From Clostridium sp. (GTDB taxonomy: Bacteria > Bacillota > Clostridia > Clostridiales > Clostridiaceae): a stretch of DNA of 64,000 nucleotides. The notes below the pieces were generated by a model that was not told the DNA's origin, did not search any database, and saw nothing but the letters and a program-made list of their open reading frames with translations. Below, one piece after another: positions 60,514 to 64,000 of the stretch. The number at the start of each line of letters is the position of its first letter. Within the stretch, counting starts at the first letter, position 1. The translations under genes and the position numbers were made by a program. The stretch covers positions 1,303,958 through 1,367,957 of the forward strand of contig NZ_JAKVOI010000001.1 of NCBI RefSeq assembly GCF_022482905.1, given 5' to 3'.

Positions 60514-60540
60514 ATGTGTATTTTTGACTACCTATATTTA

Positions 60541-62085
60541 CTATTTTGCATATTCAACTGCACGAGTCTCTCTAATTACATTTACTTTGATCTGACCAGG
60601 ATACTCCAATTCTCCTTCTACTCTTTTTACTATGTTCCTTGCCATTTCAACGGCTCCTGCATCATCAACTTCTTCTGGTTTAACCATAATTCTAAGTTCT
60701 CTTCCCGCTTGAATGGCATATGACTTTTCTACGCCTTCACATGTATTTGCTATTTCTTCCAATTTCTCCAGACGCTTAATATAGGCTTCAAGGGTCTCTC
60801 GCCTAGCTCCAGGTCTTGCAGCTGAAATTGCATCCGCTGCTTGTACAAGCACTGCCTCTAAAGATTGAAATTCCATATCCCCATGATGTGCCCCTATGGC
60901 ATTTATAATTACAGGGGACTCATGATATTTCTTGGCAACCTCTGCCCCTATAACGGCATGAGGACCTTCAACTTCATGATCTACTGCCTTCCCTATATCA
61001 TGGAGCAATCCAGCTCTTTTTGCTATAGTTGGATCTATTCCTATTTCTGACGCCATAAGACCTGCCAGATATGAAACTTCTATAGAATGTTTCAGCACAT
61101 TTTGACCATAACTAGTTCTATACTTCAACCTTCCAAGCAATTTTATCATTTCAAGGTGAAGACCATGTACACCCGTCTCAAATGTTGCCTGTTCACCTTC
61201 TTCTTTAATATCACTTTCCAATTCCTTTTTAGCTTTCTCTACCATTTCCTCTATTCTTGCCGGATGTATTCTTCCATCAATTATAAGCTTTTCAAGCGCT
61301 ATTCTTGCAACTTCCCTTCGTATCGGATCAAATCCTGACAATATTACTGCTTCAGGTGTATCATCAATAATCAAATCAACACCTGTCAAGGTTTCAAGAG
61401 TTCTTATATTCCTACCTTCCCTTCCTATTATTCTGCCCTTCATTTCGTCATTGGGAAGAGTTACTACATGAACTGTAGTTTCAGCTACATGATCGGCTGC
61501 ACACCTTTGGATCGCACAGGTTATAATCTCCCTTGCCTTCTTGTCAGCTTCCTCTTTAGCTCTCATTTCAACTTCCTTGATCATAACTGCAGATTCATGC
61601 TTAATTTCCTTTTTAACCTTTTCCAATAAAATTTCCTTTGCTTCCTCTGAACTAAGTCCCGATAGCCTTTGAAGCTCTTCATTTTGCTTTTTATAAAGTT
61701 CCTCTACGCTTACCTGCAGTCGTGCAATTTCCTGCTGCTTTTTATCCAGACTGCCCTCTCTTTTTTCAAAGGCCGCACTTTTTTTATCCAATAGTTCTTC
61801 CCTTTGAATCAACCTTCTCTCAAATCTTTGAGACTCATTTCTTCTGTCTCTTGATTCTCTTTCAAGATCGTTCCTTAATCTGTGGACTTCTTCTTTAGCT
61901 TCTAATATAGTTTCCTTTTTTATAGATTCAGCTTCCTTTTTTGCTTCTTCCTTCAATCTATTAGATTCCTCAATAGCTCCTGCTTTTATTGCAGATGATT
62001 TATTCTTTATAACATAAAACTCAACTAGTATAATAACTGCAATTATTATACCAGCAATAATTTCATATATTAATACAGAATTCAC
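60541..62085 (-). CDS. rny: ribonuclease Y
   Basis: The 514-aa membrane-anchored endoribonuclease initiates mRNA decay. It has an N-terminal transmembrane helix (about 5-25), a long charged coiled coil (about 30-190; [22 protein letters not shown]), a KH domain ([47 protein letters not shown]) and an HD domain ([28 protein letters not shown]). The start is a GTG following AAGGAGG. It lies between recA and spoVS. Confidence 0.97.
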   Translation of the reverse strand: MNSVLIYEIIAGIIIAVIILVEFYVIKNKSSAIKAGAIEESNRLKEEAKKEAESIKKETILEAKEEVHRLRNDLERESRDRRNESQRFERRLIQREELLDKKSAAFEKREGSLDKKQQEIARLQVSVEELYKKQNEELQRLSGLSSEEAKEILLEKVKKEIKHESAVMIKEVEMRAKEEADKKAREIITCAIQRCAADHVAETTVHVVTLPNDEMKGRIIGREGRNIRTLETLTGVDLIIDDTPEAVILSGFDPIRREVARIALEKLIIDGRIHPARIEEMVEKAKKELESDIKEEGEQATFETGVHGLHLEMIKLLGRLKYRTSYGQNVLKHSIEVSYLAGLMASEIGIDPTIAKRAGLLHDIGKAVDHEVEGPHAVIGAEVAKKYHESPVIINAIGAHHGDMEFQSLEAVLVQAADAISAARPGARRETLEAYIKRLEKLEEIANTCEGVEKSYAIQAGRELRIMVKPEEVDDAGAVEMARNIVKRVEGELEYPGQIKVNVIRETRAVEYAK

Positions 62086-62291
62086 ATGAACACCTCCTTT
62101 GCTCTTCTTTATGTATCTATAATTTTAGCAAAATATACAAGCATAGAAATGGTGTCATATTTATTCAATTGGTAATTCTAATACATGATAAACCAGAATT
62201 TGTCTTAATTTTATATTATATTTTATCCATTGTCAAGTTTGTAACTCCAATTTCACAGCCTAAATATTATCGCTTTAATGCAGGCACAAAA

Positions 62292-63374
62292 TTATTTTGC
62301 CTGAGTTTTTGTTCCCTGCTTTTCTCCATCTGTCTTGCTGTTTTTCAATTCCTTATTTTCATCTTCAGGCTTTGCCAGAGGCAAATTATATTTTTTCCTT
62401 ATCTTGTTCTCTATTTCATATCTTATATCAGGATTTTCCTTTAAAAACTGCTTGGAATTTTCCCTGCCCTGTCCCAATCTAGTTTCACCATAGGAAAACC
62501 ATGCCCCGCTTTTTTGAACTAATTCTTCTCTAACCCCTACATCAAGGACATTACCCTCTCTGGATATTCCCTGATTGTACATTATATCGAATTCAGCCTG
62601 CTTGAAGGGAGGTGCCACTTTGTTTTTAATAACTTTGGCCTTGGTTCTGTTTCCAACTACAGCATCACCCTGCTTTATAGCATCAGATCTTCTTACATCT
62701 ATTCTGACAGATGAATAGAATTTCAATGCCCTGCCGCCAGGTGTAACCTCAGGGTTGCCAAACATGATCCCTACTTTTTCCCTCAATTGATTTATAAATA
62801 CAGTTACACATCTGGATTTGTTTATAGATGCTGTCAGCTTTCTGAGTGCCTGCGACATAAGTCTTGCCTGAAGTCCTACATGAGAATCCCCCATTTCGCC
62901 TTCTATTTCTGCTTTCGGCACAAGTGCCGCTACAGAATCAATTACTATTACATCAATAGCATTGGATCTTACAAGAGCTTCAACTATTTCAAGCGCCTGT
63001 TCTCCCGTATCCGGCTGTGAGACAATCAAATTTTCAATATCCACTCCCAAATTTTTTGCATAGGCTGGATCCAATGCATGCTCTGCATCGATAAATGCAG
63101 CAGCACCTCCTGATTTTTGAGCTTCCGCCACTATATGGAGTGCCACAGTTGTTTTTCCTGATGATTCAGGTCCAAAGATCTCAACTACCCTTCCTCTCGG
63201 TACTCCGCCTATACCAAGCGCTATATCCAGATCCAGGCATCCTGTTGAAATAGAATCTATGTTCAATTTACTGTTTTCTCCCAATTTCATTATAGAACCC
63301 TTCCCAAATTGCTTTTCTATTTGTCCCATAGCTGATTCTATAGCTTTCAATTTTTCACTATCAAAACTTGTCAA
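62292..63374 (-). CDS. recA: recombinase RecA
   Basis: The 360-aa protein carries out homologous recombination and SOS induction. Visible are the Walker A motif [20 protein letters not shown], the Walker B region [72 protein letters not shown] and a C-terminal acidic/lysine tail ([18 protein letters not shown]). The start is a TTG after GAGGATG. An SOS box lies 23 bases upstream of the gene. Confidence 0.98.
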   Translation of the reverse strand: MTSFDSEKLKAIESAMGQIEKQFGKGSIMKLGENSKLNIDSISTGCLDLDIALGIGGVPRGRVVEIFGPESSGKTTVALHIVAEAQKSGGAAAFIDAEHALDPAYAKNLGVDIENLIVSQPDTGEQALEIVEALVRSNAIDVIVIDSVAALVPKAEIEGEMGDSHVGLQARLMSQALRKLTASINKSRCVTVFINQLREKVGIMFGNPEVTPGGRALKFYSSVRIDVRRSDAIKQGDAVVGNRTKAKVIKNKVAPPFKQAEFDIMYNQGISREGNVLDVGVREELVQKSGAWFSYGETRLGQGRENSKQFLKENPDIRYEIENKIRKKYNLPLAKPEDENKELKNSKTDGEKQGTKTQAK

Positions 63375-63396
63375 AACTTCACATCCTCTCTTATAA

Positions 63397-63408
63397 GAAC
63401 TTACGTTC
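63397..63408 (-). promoter_or_regulatory. LexA (SOS) box upstream of recA
   Basis: GAAC-TTAC-GTTC at 63397-63408 matches the Gram-positive LexA consensus GAACN4GTTC exactly. The symmetry extends outwards to AAGAAC...GTTCTT (63395-63410). Confidence 0.85.
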
Positions 63409-63552
63409 TTAATAATTATATATCATGGTTTATGTTTAGTCAATAGTACGTTTTATAAAAATGTACTAACTATATTATAGTATATTTTCAATTAAAGGTA
63501 TATAAAGTTATGTTTGTGTTTATACACCATTCTTAATTATAGACATAATTTT

Positions 63553-63604
63553 AGAGTTTTAATCCATTGATTTTACAAATTAAAAACCAATGGACTGAAA
63601 CTCT
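63553..63604 (-). terminator. terminator of pgsA
   Basis: On the minus strand AGAGTTT...CCATTG pairs with CAATGG...AAACTCT (arms around 63553-63569 and 63588-63604). The upstream arm touches the pgsA stop codon. Confidence 0.65.
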
Positions 63605-64000
63605 ATCTGTCGGATTTCATTACTTCCTTATTTTTAACAAAATAATCCACACCGGATACTATGGTTATTATTATCGCCATGCCCATAGCAATATATGTTA
63701 TTAAATTCAATACTTTGTGGGGATGATCTACAAATACTTTAAAAATCGACATTGATACATGATTATAGTTCAAATTTATAAGCGCCAGTATAATGGCAAT
63801 TATCTGTGTTACCGTCTTTGCCTTACCCCATGGACTTGCAGCTATTACTATTCCTTCCGCTGCAGCAACCGTCCTTAGTCCGGTTACTGCAAATTCTCTC
63901 GCTATTATTATCATGGCTACCCAGGACGGTATTATATGATATTCTACAAGACAGACAAGAGCAGCTGTAACCAAAAGCTTATCCGCTAAAGGATCCATAA
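63603..64000 (-). CDS. pgsA: CDP-diacylglycerol--glycerol-3-phosphate 3-phosphatidyltransferase (partial)
   Basis: This is the C-terminal 131 residues of a CDP-alcohol phosphatidyltransferase; the N-terminus lies beyond the right edge. The last part of the CDP-alcohol motif (MDPLADKLLVTAALVCLVEY) is present. The IIAREFAVTGLRTVAAAEGIVIAASPWGKAKTVTQIIA stretch is the PgsA signature, and helices follow. It makes phosphatidylglycerophosphate for membrane lipids. The pgsA-recA order is frequent in Firmicutes. Confidence 0.93.
   Translation of the reverse strand, partial: MDPLADKLLVTAALVCLVEYHIIPSWVAMIIIAREFAVTGLRTVAAAEGIVIAASPWGKAKTVTQIIAIILALINLNYNHVSMSIFKVFVDHPHKVLNLITYIAMGMAIIITIVSGVDYFVKNKEVMKSDR

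Noticed and set aside
1-64000. CRISPR arrays, tRNA or rRNA genes, known riboswitches
   Set aside because: No regularly spaced repeats, no tRNA-like cloverleaf with conserved GTTCRA, and no recognisable riboswitch core was found by reading both strands. A covariance-model search would be the decisive check.

Overview
The window looks like a chromosomal segment of a spore-forming Clostridium (sensu stricto). The DNA is AT-rich, AGGAGG-type ribosome-binding sites are strong, and TTG and GTG starts are frequent. spoVS, ribonuclease Y, recA and pgsA lie together in the usual clostridial order, and a DacF-type carboxypeptidase, an FtsA-like protein and two SpoVB/MurJ-family flippases are present. 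No rRNA, tRNA, CRISPR array or prophage was seen. The species was not determined.

Region by region. 1-7.6 kb is accessory: a tiny Hol-Tox-like toxin gene, an AraC regulator, small stand-alone effector-binding (GyrI-like) proteins, a frameshifted cytidine deaminase, a complete group II intron with its reverse transcriptase (3664-5536), and an ECF sigma/anti-sigma pair. 7.6-12.6 kb is a trans-4-hydroxy-L-proline reduction module: glycyl radical activase, HypD-type dehydratase and ProC, with a divergent XRE-cupin regulator; a YbhJ-like aconitase-family hydratase follows convergently. 15-25.6 kb carries envelope and housekeeping genes: a phospholipase C-like protein without signal peptide, a membrane-anchored beta-propeller, two flippases, an RluA pseudouridine synthase, an M20 amidohydrolase and an FtsA-like ATPase. 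25.8-38.6 kb is dense in flavin/redox enzymes and small regulators (MerR x2, PadR, LysR, HxlR), with several recognisable operators, a nonsense-broken DUF1287 gene and a 3' remnant of an amino-acid permease.

39.2-41.5 kb is an agrD-agrC-agrB quorum-sensing locus. The agrD gene encodes only 47 residues, and its peptide has Ser where the ring Cys is expected; no agrA is present in the window. 41.5-57.4 kb holds metabolic and housekeeping genes (UvrD-type helicase, NAD salvage, Nudix, DacF, beta-CASP nuclease, chemoreceptor, gltX, a fused thioesterase, FAD oxidoreductase, purB, HPr, aminotransferase). 57.4-60.0 kb contains a UbiA-type phosphoribosyltransferase, a GT39-like glycosyltransferase and an EamA/SMR protein, suggesting a polyprenyl-phosphate-pentose pathway. 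The window ends with spoVS, rny, recA and a truncated pgsA.

The points most worth following are the hydroxyproline cluster with its linked regulator, the Ser-type AgrD, the lipid-linked pentose cluster, the lysine-rich extension on a YbgC-type thioesterase, and a sigma-H-like spoVS promoter embedded in the rny terminator.
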